Positions 34,841 through 48,340 of a stretch of 64,000 nucleotides of DNA are shown here, piece after piece. Below the pieces are notes generated by a model. That model made no database searches, was not told the origin of the DNA, and was given only the letters and a program-made list of their open reading frames with translations. Every line of letters begins with the position of its first letter. Position 1 is the first letter of the stretch. A program made the position numbers and the translations under genes. The stretch comes from Plantago major (Eukaryota > Streptophyta > Magnoliopsida > Lamiales > Plantaginaceae), in NCBI GenBank assembly GCA_026545765.1, contig CM048844.1, positions 62,051,035 through 62,115,034 of the forward strand, in the 5' to 3' direction.

Positions 34841-37269
34841 ATGTCTTTAAGTGACGCCCCAATTCTCAAGCCAGAGAATTATGAGAAATGGAAGAACAGC
34901 ATGATGCTCCACCTAGAAGCCATCAGTGACGAAATGATCGAAGTTATAAAGAATGGCCCAATAGTCATTCAACAACTCAAGCAAGTCATAGAGGTTTCTA
35001 ATGGAAGAGACAGAGAACAAAGTGATGGGTCTTCACAGACAGATGCATCAACCAGTGGGAGACCTGCTAGTCAAGTTATTTACGAACCAAAGCCCAGAGA
35101 ACTCTGGACATTAGAAGATGCCAAGAGAAATAGATTGGATGGACAGGCTTGTAATATCATCATACGTTCTACTCCAGAGCACATACAGTGTAAACTGTGG
35201 GGTGCAAAAACGGTGAAAGTGGCACAGAACCGATTGAAGAAATCAGTCTGCACCGAAAAAACAAAGGAAAATAAGTTCGAAGTTTTGAAGCTAAAATTCC
35301 AAAACTTCAACCAAGGTCCCACAGAGACTCTTGAAGAACTAGATTTCCGGTTTACAACACTTATGAGTGACATGGCTGCACTTGGTGAAAGTAATAGATA
35401 TACCCAGTCAGAAAAGATTGAAACAATTGTGAGAAGTCTAAATCATAACTGGGAACACACAAAGTTTTTCTACTTTAACCAAGGAATGCCAGATATCACT
35501 CCTGTGGAACTTTTCTCTCACCTTGCCACTGTTGACTATGAGACAACTCAAAGGGAATAAACAACTGAGAAGTTGCAGAGTGTTGCTCTAGTTGCTCAAG
35601 GAACTTCTGAAAAGAAGAAAGGCAAGGATGTGACTGAGGATGCTCTTGCTGTAAGGGAAAATATGTCAGTCGAGAAATTGAGAGAAGAAAAGCCAAAGAG
35701 AAGCTGAAAAAGCATCTAGGCTCAAACTATCACCAGTACAAAAATATGCAAAGCTCGCTGAACAAGCCGGCTCAGAAACCATCAAGTACTGAGGAAGCAG
35801 AAATCGGAAATGATATCTGTTTCTATTGTCAGAAACCTGGTCATTTCAAGAAGGATTGTCCTGCCTTCAACAAATTTAAGACAGGTGACAAGAAAGATAG
35901 AAGAATCTTCAAATGAAGTCAAAGAGCTATGCTCACTGAAGAAAGGAAAAAGATTCAACTCCAACTGGATGCTCTAGATATTGAGTCCGATTCTGGGGAT
36001 GAGGATTCAGATGATTCCACACCTGTTTCTCATGAAGTAATTGACTTTGGTTAAAAGAAGAAAGAAGTGTGTGGAATGGCTGAAGAAATCTTCCCGGATA
36101 TCACCAACATTGAACCTTGTCTAATGGCTGATGAGGTAACACATACTTCCTGTTATACTTATGAAAGTGATGACGAAGGAATCACAGAACTGGAAAATCT
36201 CAGAAAAGAAATTGATCCTTACAAAAGAGAATTTCTAATGTTCCGAGCTAGAGCCGAAAATTTCGAAGAAGAAAAGAATTCTCTTGCAAAGGAAAATTCT
36301 AAATTAATCAAGATATCTGAGAAAAAGGATGCTGAAAATGCATTTCTCAAGGCTCAGATATCTGAGACCGAAAAGTCACATAAAGAAGCAATGGCAAATC
36401 TTCAAAAGAAATGTGAAGGTCTTCTTTCTGAAAATAAGGAACTCAAAAAGAAAGAACTATCCTTTCAATCTTATGCCAAAGCTAGTGACACTCTTACTGA
36501 AGTACAATCTTATTTAAGAGATCCTTCAGAAAAGAGAGGACTTGGGCTGGACACACACACAGATAGTTCCACCACTCTGAATAAGAGTAATGAAGGACTA
36601 ACATTCGTCAGTGCTCAGCAAGGTGATTCCCAAACAATCTACAATATCGGTCAGAAAGCTAAGATTGTTGACAAAGGAAAGGCAGTTGCGACCAAGCCTT
36701 TGTGGGAAAAATAAGTCCAAAAGAAAACTGTGGGAAATGTCTCTGAAAAGAAACATAACACTGAGAAGTGCAATCACCCATAGTGCTATGTCTCTCAAAA
36801 AGGAAAAATTGCAGGAGCTGGCAAATTTTCTTATGTCACGTTTTCTGGAAAGAAAATTGATCATCCAGAGACTAGCAAAGCTGCTGAGAAGAGATCTCAG
36901 ACAGCATCAGGTGCTCGGAATGGTATTGGCTATAAACCCATTGGGAAACAACTTGCTCGCGAATACAAACAAGAGCAAGAACGATGGTTAAAGGCTAGAA
37001 TTGCTCACAACAATTATCAGAAGTGGAAGATAAATCAAGCCACTGAAAATCTGAATGCCAGGGCTAGAAGAAATCTGGCTAGGAAAGCTAAGTTTGCTGA
37101 AAAGCAGACTCAGAAATCTGACAGGTATCTGAAAGCACCAAATGGAGCACCTAGGAACACACCAAGGAAGAAAATAGTTCTTAACAACAATGATACTAAT
37201 CATTTAACTAAGATTCTTACTGGAAGATTCTTTAATCCAGATGGTTCCATTGTTGGTATGAGAACCTAA
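34841..37269 (+). pseudogene. gag: gag region of copy F
   Basis: The ATG at 34841 begins MSLSDAPILKPENYEKWKNSM, the same start as B and D, 105 bp after the primer site. The central Gag domain holds TLEELDFRFTTLMSDMAALG. A CCHC knuckle CFYCQKPGHFKKDCPAF follows near 35818-35868, then a coiled coil near 36160-36520 (ENLRKEIDPYKREFLMFRA and on), then a basic tail. The end lies just before a pyrimidine-rich tract. A few breaks are present. Confidence 0.88.
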
Positions 37270-37289
37270 TCTCCTGTTTCCTGTTTTGT

Positions 37290-40200
37290 GTAGAACACTC
37301 TAAAGACTAACTCAAAGTGGAATTTTGATAGTGGATGTGCGAAGCACATGACAGGAGACAAAGCAAATTTGATTAACTACAAAAAATGCAATGATGGACC
37401 ATTTATCAGGTTTGCTGGAGGAGATGAAAATCCAACCATAGGTTTTGGCAATTTGAAGTTCGGCGCCCTCACAATCTCTGAAGTACTTCATGTAAAGGGG
37501 TTGAAATATAATCTCCTAAGCATGAGTCAACTAGTAGACAAAGGGTACACTGTCAAGATCAAGTCAAAACTATGTAAAGTGATTGACAATGAGTCAAAGC
37601 AGACAGTCTTGGTTGCAAGGCGTAAAGGAAATCTTTATGTTGTTGATTGGGCATCCGCCGCAACCGAAGAATGTCTTATGGTGAGTCAATCTGGCCACAC
37701 TGAAGAAAATTGGCTATGGCATAAAAGAATGAGTCACTTGAATTTCAAAACTCTGAATAAACTAGCCAAGAAAGAGTTGGTGGTTGGTTTACCCAAAATG
37801 GCAAATAGAAAAGAAGGTTTATGCTCAGCTTGCCAAATGGGAAAACAATCCAAAACATCTTTCAAGTCTAAAACTAGACATTCCAGTGAGAGGCCACTGC
37901 AAATGTTACATATGTATCTGTTTGAATCCGCAGTAACTAGTTATGCAGGAAAGAAGTATGGTCTGGTTGTTGTTGATGATTACTCAAGATTCACTTGGGT
38001 TGTCTTTCTCAAACACAAATCTGATGCAAGGATTGAGATACCTAACTTGCTGAATAAGCTCGAAGTTATGAAAAATGACAAGGTATCTGTAATTAGAATA
38101 GACCACGGTACTGAGTTTGTGAACCAGTACATCAAAGAGTTTTGTACTTGCAAAGGTATACAACATCAACTATCTTATGTAAGGACACCACAACAAAATG
38201 GTGTTGCTGAAAGAAAGAATAGGACCCTGAAAGAAGCAGCAAGAACAATGCTTGCTGACACTGAAATAAGTGAAATCTATTGGGTTGAAGCTATAAACAC
38301 AGCATGCTACACTCAAAATAGATGTCTGATTAACAAACACCATGACAAAACTCTGTACGAGCTTTTCATTGGTAGACCCCCTAGTATCAAACATCTAAGG
38401 GTGTTTGGTTGCAGATGTTTCGTTCTTAACAATGGAAAAGAATACTTGAGAACATTTCAACTAAAGGCAGATGAAGGAGTATTTCTTGGTTATTCTCTGA
38501 ATAGTAAAGCCTACAGAATCTGCAACAAAAGAACGCAAAAGATCGATGAATCTGTTCACGTAGTATTCTATGAAGGAAAAAAGAAAGTACTCTTGAATGA
38601 TGATCTCTTAGATAGGTTCAAAGAACTAATGATTAAAGATTCTGAAAAATGATCCTCAGAAGGAAACAATTCTATCATTCAAATAGAGGATGAGTCTGAT
38701 GATGAAAAGCAACCTATGCTTAGTAACAACCAGATGACTCTAAGACATGATGAAGAATTTCCTATGAGAATTCCAGAAATGGAACAGGCTACTGAGAACC
38801 TTCATCATGAAAGGGTATCTGAGAATGAGATTGCTGAAATGCAAGATCCAGATATCTCTAACACTGAAAAAGTGTCAGATATCCATGACATTACCCATGT
38901 GTCAGATATCCCAGATACTGCACAAGTATCTCATCAAGATCATATTGATTCACATTCAAATCAAATTGATATTGATCCTACTAGTTGAAAAGCCATTATG
39001 AAATGGATAAGAAATCATCCTTCAAAAGATGTGATTGGTCCCATAGACCAAGGAGTTAGAACTAGAAGAGCAATCGCTGAAAATGCAAGTTGTCTCTATG
39101 GATGTTTCATCTCAAAAATTGAACCAAAGACTATAGAAGAAGAATTAAAAGATCAAGACTGGATCTCTGTTATGCAAGAAGAGTTGGATCAATTTGAGAG
39201 AAACAATGTCTGGAAACTGGTTCCATTTGCTGACGGAATATCTGTAATAGGAACCAAGTGGGTTTTCAGAAACAAAATGAATGAGTCTGGTGAAATAACC
39301 AGAAACAAAGCTAGGTTGGTTGCCAAGGGATTTACCCAGACTGAAGGACTAGATTTTGATGAATCTTATGCACCAGTTGCAAGATTGGATGCAATAAGAC
39401 TCTTTCTAGCCTTTGCAGCTCATAATGACTTTACAGTTTATCATATGGATGTCAAGAGTGCATTTCTAAATGGTGAACTGGCTGAGGGAGTCTATGTTGA
39501 GCAACCACCAGGTTTTGAAGTTTCCTCAGAAAGTAGGATGGTCTATAAGCTTCAGAAAGCTCTGTAAGGGCTGAAACAAGCTCCAAGAGCATGATATGAT
39601 ACATTGGCCAGATACCTACTAGAAAGTGGCTTCAAGAATGGAGATGTTGACAAAACACTCTTCACACTGAACCATGACGGGAAACTACTTTTAGTTCAAG
39701 TATATGTTGATGACATTATATTTAGATCTAAACACAAGCAACTTTGTGAAGATTTTGCTGAACTCATGAAATGTAAATTTGAGATGAGCATGATGGGAGA
39801 ATTGAATTACTTCCTAGGGCTGCAAGTTAAGCAACTCAATGATGGAATATTCATTAGTCAAACAAAGTATGCAAAGGACATGCTCAATAAGTTTAATCTA
39901 AAGACTTCTGAAAAGAATGCTAAGATACCAATGAGCATTGGAACCAAAATGACCTATACTGAATCAGACAAGAGTGTTGAAGAACACAAGTATAGGAAAT
40001 TGATTGGGTCTCTACTATACCTCACTGCAAGTAGACCTGATATTCAATATGCAGTTGGAGTGTGTGCTAGATTTCAGACAAATCCAATGCAGACACACTA
40101 CAACATTGCTATGAAAATATTAAGGTATGTAAAAGGTATTGTAGAAGTTGGATTGTGGTATCCAAAAGAGAGTGGATTGAGTTTGGTTGGCTATTCAGAT

Positions 40201-40651
40201 CTTGTTGTCTTTGGATCATTGCTTGATAGAAAAAGCACCTCAGAACTTGTCAATTTCTTGTTGCTAGATTAATATCATGGTTCACAAGAAACAAAATTCA
40301 ATTGCCACATCTACCACAGGTGAATATATTGTCTTTGGGTGTTGTGCTTCACAGATATTGTGGATACAACAACAACTCAAAGACTATGGACTCAATGAAG
40401 AGAAAACTCCCATTTTCTGTGACAACATAAGTGCCATTGCCATAACTCAGAATCCTAAGTTTCATGCAAGAACAAAGTACATTGATGTTAGACACCACTT
40501 TATCAGAGACCATGTTGAAAAAGGCAATATAGAGATACTCAAGATTGGCACTGAAGACCAACTTGCAGATATCTTCACTAAGCCACTACAAGAAAGTAGA
40601 TTCTTAGCCTTAAGACACAGTCTTGGACTTATGGAGCTACCAAAGAACTGA
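37290..40651 (+). pseudogene. pol: pol region of copy F
   Basis: A protease FDSG motif (about 37323-37335) is followed by the integrase zinc-binding part (HKRMSHLNFKTLNK, CSACQMGKQSK near 37825), the integrase core, reverse transcriptase ([21 protein letters not shown] near 39705) and RNase H ending ELPKN at 40651. The enzyme residues are highly similar to D, while the linker between integrase and reverse transcriptase is more diverged. Several breaks are present. Confidence 0.92.
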
Positions 40652-41329
40652 AAAAGTTCAGAAAAGAGATATCTGAAAAAGATATCAAAGGAGAGAGAAA
40701 AGGTATCTGGAACGGGTATCCGGAGAAGAGGAATCTGGAATGGGTATCCAGAGAAGAGGTATCTGGAACGGGTATCCATAGAAGAGGTATCTGGAACGGG
40801 TATCCAGAAAAGAATTCTGGAACAGATATACAAAAACTAAAGGCTAAAGGGTAAAACGGCTGTTCAAAGATTTCTGAGACGGGTACTCAGATATCTGGAT
40901 CAATCAGTGAGGGGGAATACAAAAGAGAATAGTACAACTGTCTGCAGTCAACTACTCTCTTGAAATTTGTATTATTTCTATCTCTGTGTAAAACTTGGAT
41001 AAATACCAAATGTGAGATAAATTTAGATGCAAACAGTGTTCTTGGTCATACAGAAATGTGATTCAGAAAGTTAATAGCCAAAATTCATGGGCACAATTAC
41101 ATTTGTTGATTGTGATCATTGCTAAAGAAGCAATGGTGACCCTTGATGAATTGGGCGATTGATCTTTACGGCAGAGATTAACTCTCAGTAAATAGTGGAC
41201 TGTTAAAATTCCGACAGGGCCCACTATGCATTTAATGCCAAACAATCTTTTACTCACGCCTGCCTGCAATTCACAGCTACTTACGCACAAAATTAATTTG
41301 TATGTATATGTTTGTGGAGATTACATTGC
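40652..41329 (+). other. Pol to post-pol spacer of copy F with amplified hairpin
   Basis: Noncoding. The hairpin TCTGGAACGGGTATCCAGA, single in A, B and D, is amplified here to about four tandem copies of about 29 bp (40701-40815). Near 40873-40891 a relative with the same loop ACGGGTA but stem TCTGAG/CTCAGA occurs. The rest resembles the upstream region of the post-pol gene in family 1 only in places. Confidence 0.7.
40701..40815 (+). repeat. 29-bp tandem repeat of a hairpin, about 4 copies
   Basis: Each unit reads roughly AGGTATCTGGAACGGGTATC plus a short GAAGAG-type tail. Nearly every unit keeps the inverted repeat that closes the ACGGGTA loop. Confidence 0.85.
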
Positions 41330-41338
41330 TATATATAT
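41330..41338 (+). promoter_or_regulatory. Candidate internal TATA box of the post-pol gene, copy F
   Basis: TATATATAT lies 182 bp upstream of the ATG at 41512. The stretch after it (TTTGGCAAAAGA) also resembles family 1, while much of the spacer does not. Confidence 0.58.
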
Positions 41339-41511
41339 GGGATTTTGGCAAAAGAAATTACTTTCGCCTAATCCAACATACAGACTTGCACAAGAATAGC
41401 AATAAACTCTTCTTCAACCTCTGCAAATCTCTGTTAGTTTTTCTGCAAAGAATTACTAATCTCTCACCCAAATCTCTTTCTCGTTTTTCAAAAACTTCAC
41501 TATTTGAAGGG

Positions 41512-44500
41512 ATGGCTCCCAAACGTGCTTCTACTCAGAAATCCCAAGGTACTACTTCTGGTACTGCTGAAAAGCAAGCACCAGTGCTAGTTATAACAAA
41601 CAATCGGTTGATCGGAGAATTCGACCCTGATCATTGGACTTCAAATCACAGGATGATTTGGGGTGGTGCCATGATTGAGGAATACCTGGTAGCCGCAATA
41701 GAAAACCAGACTGATAGGAAGTTGGTACTTGATATGCTTGAAAATCAAGGGTTTTCTATCTGCTCTTCCCAGTGGAGTCTCTTCACCGGATGTTCTGGAG
41801 TTTTACAACAACTCCACAATTATTTCCAAGGTCTCTGAAGGCACTGAGATAGTGTCTATCAAGACCAAAGTCCAAGGACAAGAAATCCTGTTGGACGAAA
41901 CAGCTTTCTGTGAGCTGTTTGAACTTCAAAATCTTGGAAAGGATTTTGAAATAGACACCAAGGATGATGATCTCCTTGAAGGTGTAAAACAGTTGTACAG
42001 TGACGTGTGTGATCTTGAAAAATCAGATACACCCACTGATTTCAAGCTTGCTGACATCAGTACCAGACATCTTTTGGTCCACTGGGATGTGTTGGCATGT
42101 ATCCTTCATAGATGCTTTGATGGTCTACAAGGAGGTGCTGACCAGATAAGCGAAGAACGCTGGATGATGATGTTCTTGCTACAACAACAAGACAAAAGGC
42201 TGGAAAACCCTTTTAATTGGGGGAAGTACGCCTTCATGAAATTTGTGAAGAAGATACAAGGCTTTGAGCTTAAAATCGTTAAGGGCCTTGCTGAGCCAAA
42301 AGCCACAGTAAGCTATGGACTGAAAATATGCTCCTTACTGGAATGCCTTGGCATTGAGCTCAGAGAGACGGCAGACATTGCCAACAGTAACCTACTCTAC
42401 AAATATGAGTATACAAACTTGATGAAAAAGGTTACTGGATCTCAGAAAGGTTCCAAGAAGCGAAAGACGGAAGAGGTATCTGAGGGAAAAGTTACGACCA
42501 AGAAGCCCAGAACTTCACGAAAGAAGTCTGCTGGCAAATCAGAAGGCACACCCATTGAGGTTGTCGATTCCCAGATATCTGCCGTCGCTGCCGATGAACT
42601 CATAAATGCAGATGAACTCATCAATGCTGCAAAAGAGGTATCGACTACTGAACAAGTAGACTCAGCAAGAGAAAGTGCTTTCAGAAATGTGAAGACTATT
42701 ACAGAAAGCCTTGCTGATAAACTCAGAAATGCTGAGAAACTTCAAGTTCTTTCTGCGGAAGCAGCAGGGATTGTTGATAACTCTGTTCCAGATTTCGATG
42801 ACGAATCAGACAAGGAGAAGATCCCATCCCCCAAGGTTACTGAAAAAGTAACCAAGGCAAAGGGGAAGAACAAAAGGTCCAAGGATGCTGAGAAAGCAAC
42901 TAGCTCAAAGGTTGCTGAACAAGCACCTATAGCAAAGGTTGTTGGTGCCACCACACCATCAGGGACAGTCACATATGCACAACTTCAAGAAGCCCTGATG
43001 AGTGGTGACCTAGTATTGGCTGACGATGATGTCAACGCCACACTTAAAGATCTAGAAGAGCTCTCAAATGCTCAAACGTCTGCTTATAGACAACCACAAC
43101 AACCACAACCACAAAAGCCACAAGTGGTGGATGAAATGGTAAATGAACTTCATTTTGACATGCCAGCATTGCAGTATGCTGAATAAAATCCTACAAATGA
43201 GCAGGTTCCCCAACTCCAAGAGAGGGATCAAACTGAGACACCTACTCATAATGATCAACCAGGGGAGGCAACTGAGTTAGCCACTCAGGAAAAGGTTGAA
43301 GTACCTCAAACTTCCAACAAAGAAGCAACACTGGAACAACGAGACTAACTCATGGAAGGGTCATAAGTTCCAGACACCACTCAGCCTGACATTGCTCAGG
43401 TAGCTGAATGGTTTGTACTTGTGAATCTCTTTGTGTTTTCTGTCTTGTTAACTAATAAAAATTCTTTGCTACAGCCTGAATTAGAAACAAAAGAACAAGA
43501 GGAAGCTGCAAAGCTTGCCTCAGAGACTGAGAAGGAGTCTACTACCTCACCTCTTAAGGAATCTGAGCCTATGCTACAAGTGATAGAGAATTCCCTAAGA
43601 AATTACTTTTCAGATTTTTGTTAATTCACTTAACTAATCAAGTGGATGTTTCTAATAGGCTCCAACTGAGAAGGAAAATGATAAGGCTGAGAAGCCTAAC
43701 TCATCTGAACCTTCTGCAGAGAAGGTATTTCATTCCAATATCTATAATCTTCAAAGACAAATCTCTGATCATTTTTCTCAAACTAACACTTTCTACTTAA
43801 ACAGTTTGAAAAAGAAGTAGAAGTTGCTGGGGAATTGCCCGCTCAATCCCCATAACAAATGGAAATTGATGAGGCCTCAAAACCTTCATCACAAGAAAAA
43901 TTTCCAGAGACTGCACAATTCTCTGAGCAACAAGTATCTAAGCCTCCAATAGTGGAGGTAATTGACCTCTCAGATATCTGATTCTGAAAATAGAACTTTT
44001 TCTTGATAAAATTTCCTAAGTGTTATGTTTCTAATCTCAGGTTCAAAAAGAAAGAGAGGATGCTGAGGATCAGACTTCCAAGTCTCCTCCTCATATCCAG
44101 ATATCTGAGGCACCTGGAACCTCAGTAGTCCAACCCTCTGAGCCTGTTACTGTTGCATAGGTAACACAGATACTTGACTACTCTAAAACTTAGATATCTA
44201 CACAAGTTTTGAAACTAATCAAAACTCTCTCTTTCAGGTTCAAAGTAGTGCCAAGAAGGAGTCAAATGATGACTATGAAAACCTTCTTCCCTTCTTCAAG
44301 ACTCATACCTTGCCAAAGCATATTCAATGCTTCAAGAAATGGCAAAGGTTAAGGTGCTCTGATCTCTCTGAAATACTGAGAATCACAGATCAACCAACAA
44401 GACGAGCACGAGCTCTTGATCTGGAAAACTATATCCACGCAATGTTCCCTACTAAACAATATCAAGTTGCGACCTTAATGTGTAAGGATTTTGCCAAGGA

Positions 44501-47030
44501 AGTGGCACACAAATTGGTGCAAGCCTTCAAATAGGCAGATGGTCAGACCAGATTATAGATGGCATTCAAGCCAGTCTTGCCCCAGACACTACAATTTATT
44601 CCTTCTGAACAAGAAGAGGTTAATGGGCAAATGATCACTATTCCAAAAGTGATCAACCTGGTCTCTGAAGATGAAGAAGAGAAGGAAACTGACGAAAATG
44701 ACTGTGAAGATTTTCCTTCTGACCATCACAAGGATGAGAATGATAAAAAGGATGATGATGATGCCCCATCACCAGGGACAGGAGGAATTCCACAAGGAAA
44801 CAATGCCTCAGCTGCTGAAAAGCACACTGAGAGGACATCACAGCAATCCCCTCCTCCATCACCTCAGAAATCTACCCATCCATCTTCCCAACAACAAAAA
44901 GACACTACTGAACAAGTAGTTGAGCACTCTGAGGAAACAACTCAGAAGATATTAAATACTCAAACCAGAACTGCTCAACTCAAACAACTGTTAGAAGAAG
45001 AGCAACAGCTCCATCTTCAACTTGAAGAAGAGCTAGTTAAATCCAGAGATAAGCTCAATCAACTTCAAGAACAATACTTACAAGAGACAGTTGCTTACTC
45101 TGAGATTAAAGAGCTCCAGGATGCTGTAAATGCTATAGCTAAGGAGCTAGTTACTGAAGAAGTATCTAAAGAAAAGCATGATGCTAAGGCTGCATCACCA
45201 TCAAAAGAAAAACCATCCTCCTCTCACAAAGGAAAGAAGCCCATCTCTGAGATGGTTGTTGGACTGGAAAATCTTGAAAATGTCCAAGAGGATGAAGATC
45301 TCTGGGCTGATGACTCAGATGATGAAGAAGACAAGACTTTGGCAGAACACCGCAATGAACACTTAGCGGTTTCCCATCTGAAAAGGAAGCTAATTGCTCC
45401 TGAAGTTTTCAACAAACTACCAAATGTCCACTCCCATGAATATATGAATAGATATTGAGTTTTGGCACATCTTAAAAGGGAGAAGTCTTCACAAAACAAA
45501 GAAGTAATTGCCTCCGTCCCCTCAGATATGCAGAAATTCACTGAGCTCATCACTCAGAGAACAACCAGTATGATCATTGCTCAGAAGGATCTGGGAATGG
45601 TAAGGGACGATGATGTATCACTAGCTGAAAATGGTTTTCATGAGGCAAGTTACACTGCTGGAAAAGCAGATGCCATACTAGGCCCATTGGCAGAGCTCAC
45701 TGATAAGGAAAAGGAACTTATCAAACAAAATCAGGAGCTCAAGGCTGAACTTCAGAAGTTGGTCACTGCCTACAACTACTTGCAAAAGAATTTTGAGTCC
45801 CTCTCAGATTCTTTTGTGGTACTTAGTCAGTCAACAATGACTAAGGGGGAAGAATTTGGATCTGATCAAGGGGGAGGAAAGAAGAAATCTAGAGTTGGTG
45901 CCGCTCAGAAAGGAAGAGGAAACAAGAAAACTTCCCAGCCACCACTCAGAATAGATGATCCCTCATCAAATCAAGCTGCTTTGCAAATAGTAGCTACTTC
46001 CCAGCAGCCAACTGAAGAAACTACAATGGTAACAAGGGCCATGGCAAAAAGACCTCCAAGGAGTACCAAGGCTCCAAGGAGAAGACAAGTAAGAGGGATT
46101 GATGAATCTTCTAAAGAAGAAGATGGCCAAATCAAATCCCTGGGCAATGAAGAAGGCTGCAAAAGTCTCACAAGAATTAATCTTGATGATGATGAAGAGA
46201 CTGATGAAGATGAAGCTCCTCTTCACAGAAAAAGGAAAATTGATAGCCTAATTGAGCCCACAGCTGCAAAGCCTTCAGCAGCTAAAACACCCTCTGGAAA
46301 TACCATGTCAATCCAGGGTGGTTCTTCATGCAATCCCCCAAAGGAGAATTCTAGACAAAGAAGGAACAGGCTGAGAGCTGAACAAAGAAAAAGTCAACTT
46401 CCACTCAGGCCAGAAGAAGCCAAAATTGAGTATGTGAAGAATGACAACAATTCCTCTATCTACAGGTCCATTAATCAGAAGAATGGCTACTGGATTCTGG
46501 AACTCAAGCACTTACTGGTAAATTCAAGGTTTCTAGAACCAATCCATAAACAGCTCATGGCATGGAGAAAAGATAAGCCAATCTTGATTAACACCAACCA
46601 CATCAAAGCATGGTTGGATTTTGAATTAATCAAGAGAACTGAAGCCATGAAGAAGGACCTCTCTGATGAATGTCCTTATGGAAAGCCAGATGATGTGCAC
46701 AGAATTTCCAACATCACTGGAACAGGCACAAGAGCAAGACTTGCGGTGGAACCCTATGAGTCCTTCTACTTAACTGAAGATCAATACAAGGGTTACATCA
46801 GATATCTAAAGATTATCTATGAATACTTGAAGCTATCAGATATCAGAATCGAGCATGCCTGGAAGTGGGGAAAGTATCTATAGATCAAGCATTTTGTCAA
46901 GAGAAATCCCACCAAAACCTACAAGGAAGTCTGTGGATTTGCCAGAGACACAGAGAAGATTGTCAGAACTCTTCTCTATGACTACTCTGATGATATCAAA
47001 AGGTTTGGTGATAGGAAATTTGCAAAATGA
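41512..47030 (+). pseudogene. Post-pol gene region of copy F
   Basis: The ATG at 41512 (MAPKRASTQKSQGTTSG) aligns with the start in A, B and D. The N-terminal domain (SSPDVLEFYNNSTII, FNWGKYAFMKFVKK) is followed by a Lys/Arg-rich nuclear-signal-like stretch (KKRKTEEVSEGKVTTKKPR), an acidic and Lys-rich linker, a coiled coil near 44960-45150, a basic patch, and the conserved C-terminal domain (GYWILELKHLLVNSRFLEP, YESFYLTEDQYKGYIRYL). No membrane segment is seen. Conservation with family 1 is best at the two ends, weakest in the middle. Several breaks are present besides introns. Confidence 0.76.
43400..44237 (+). other. Intron cluster in the post-pol gene of copy F
   Basis: About five short T-rich stretches of 75-90 bp with GT and AG ends are spaced as in D, at matching exon positions. 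The fourth (43958-44040, ending CTAATCTCAG before GTTCAA) is the counterpart of the one missing from A. Intron sequence is poorly conserved between F and D while the exon edges are kept. Confidence 0.65.
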
Positions 47031-47411
47031 TCCATGGAGCTGTTTTGAAGATTTGAAGACTTGAAGACTTGTCATTTAGAATGTTCACTTGGAGCTTGGT
47101 TACTCCTGTTGTTCTTTTTGACTAAGTAGTTTCTGTGATATTGCTGATTGCACTTTTCTGTTAAATCTTGTAAAAGTTATCTATGTTCTGTAATGGCTTT
47201 CATATCTGATGAACTTACTCTCAGATATCATTTTATATAAGAGATAATTTATCAGCAAAGATCACACCTTGTGATTTGGTTGATGTTTACTTTCTGCACT
47301 TAATTATATGAATTAAAAGATCATAAGAAATGATTAAGTGGTGGATTGTTTCCTCATCCAGATTTGTAATAGGTCAGTAGTCATCGTTGACTGATCAAGA
47401 TGGGGGAAATT
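47031..47411 (+). other. 3' untranslated region and polypurine tract of copy F
   Basis: Noncoding. It ends TCAAGATGGGGGAAATT before the LTR. It shares TGATTTGGTTGATGTTTAC with all copies. Confidence 0.8.
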
Positions 47412-48340
47412 TGTTAGGAATATCTATTTATATTTTGATCAGCAACCTAATGACTTATCTTAGCTCAGAAAGGTGATTAGTACTCTTAGTTCAATTTAAC
47501 TCTATAAAAGAGGAAACTCACTAAGTATGATAGTCTAGCAAATCTTGTATAGGATGTTAGGTCTCGACATGTAATTCTTATTTTCTGACGAAGACCAAGA
47601 AGAAGGCATCCAGCAGGAAAAGTTCAGCGGATTTGAAGATTTGAAGACTGCACAAGATTGCTGAAGACAAGGGTTTTCCAGAAACCTATGACCAAATATC
47701 TTGGAGAAACAAGTGTTTCAAAACACACTAGTTGCAAAAGATATCTGAGAATAAAGGGTTTCTGAGACGAGGAAAGTGCCCACAGATATCTACACTCAGA
47801 TACCTTGGACATAAAATATTCTTTTGAAAAAGAAACATATTATAACAAGTTGTTTAAACAAATGGTACTGGAGCTATGATGATCTCTGGAAAAGAACATG
47901 CAAAGTTTCAGAAAACTCTGATTGTATAAAAATCTCTGATACCATGCATAGTTCCATTGGCACTACAGGACAAAATATAGTACAGTGCATTAATTGCATG
48001 AGGCGAAATGTCTGAAAAAAGCGGTAACCGAAGAAGAAGACAAACATGCTACAGTACTATATTCAGATATCAATAGTTTGAATTTGATTTAAGCCTAACG
48101 GATACTATTCAAACGGCACTCAAATTCATCTATAAATATCAACACTTAGACTGCTTGGGAAAAAAACCACCTTAGAACACTGAACTTACATTGGATACTC
48201 ACATAAGCGCTCTCAAGCAAACTACTTACATTCAAGCTTTCTGTTGCGACCAAAGCTCTTGATTCTAAGTAGCACAAAAGTTCTAAGTGTCCTGATCCTT
48301 AACGAGTATTATTATTTCTGAAAGAGTTGAACTAAGATTT
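47412..48340 (+). repeat. 3' LTR of copy F, first part
   Basis: It starts TGTTAGGAATATCTATTTA after the polypurine tract and follows the 5' LTR of F. A TATA box is at 48131-48138. It is interrupted at 48340 by copy D and resumes at 63662. Confidence 0.92.
48336..48340 (+). other. Left target site duplication of copy D (GATTT)
   Basis: GATTT directly before the 5' LTR of D matches GATTT at 63662-63666 directly after the 3' LTR. Five bp is usual for Ty1/copia integrases. Confidence 0.93.

Larger units (their letters stand above)
33149..48340 (+). mobile_element. Sirevirus-type Ty1/copia retrotransposon, copy F (family 2), split by copy D
   Basis: The element has a complete 5' LTR, primer site, gag, pol, spacer, post-pol gene, polypurine tract and the first part of the 3' LTR, which is split by copy D and resumes at 63662. 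The left flank is the post-pol gene of E. The internal plan matches D, but the sequence is clearly diverged, which makes F the best partner for comparing conserved features. All three coding parts carry breaks, about a dozen in all. The 3' LTR end lies beyond the window. Confidence 0.93.
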
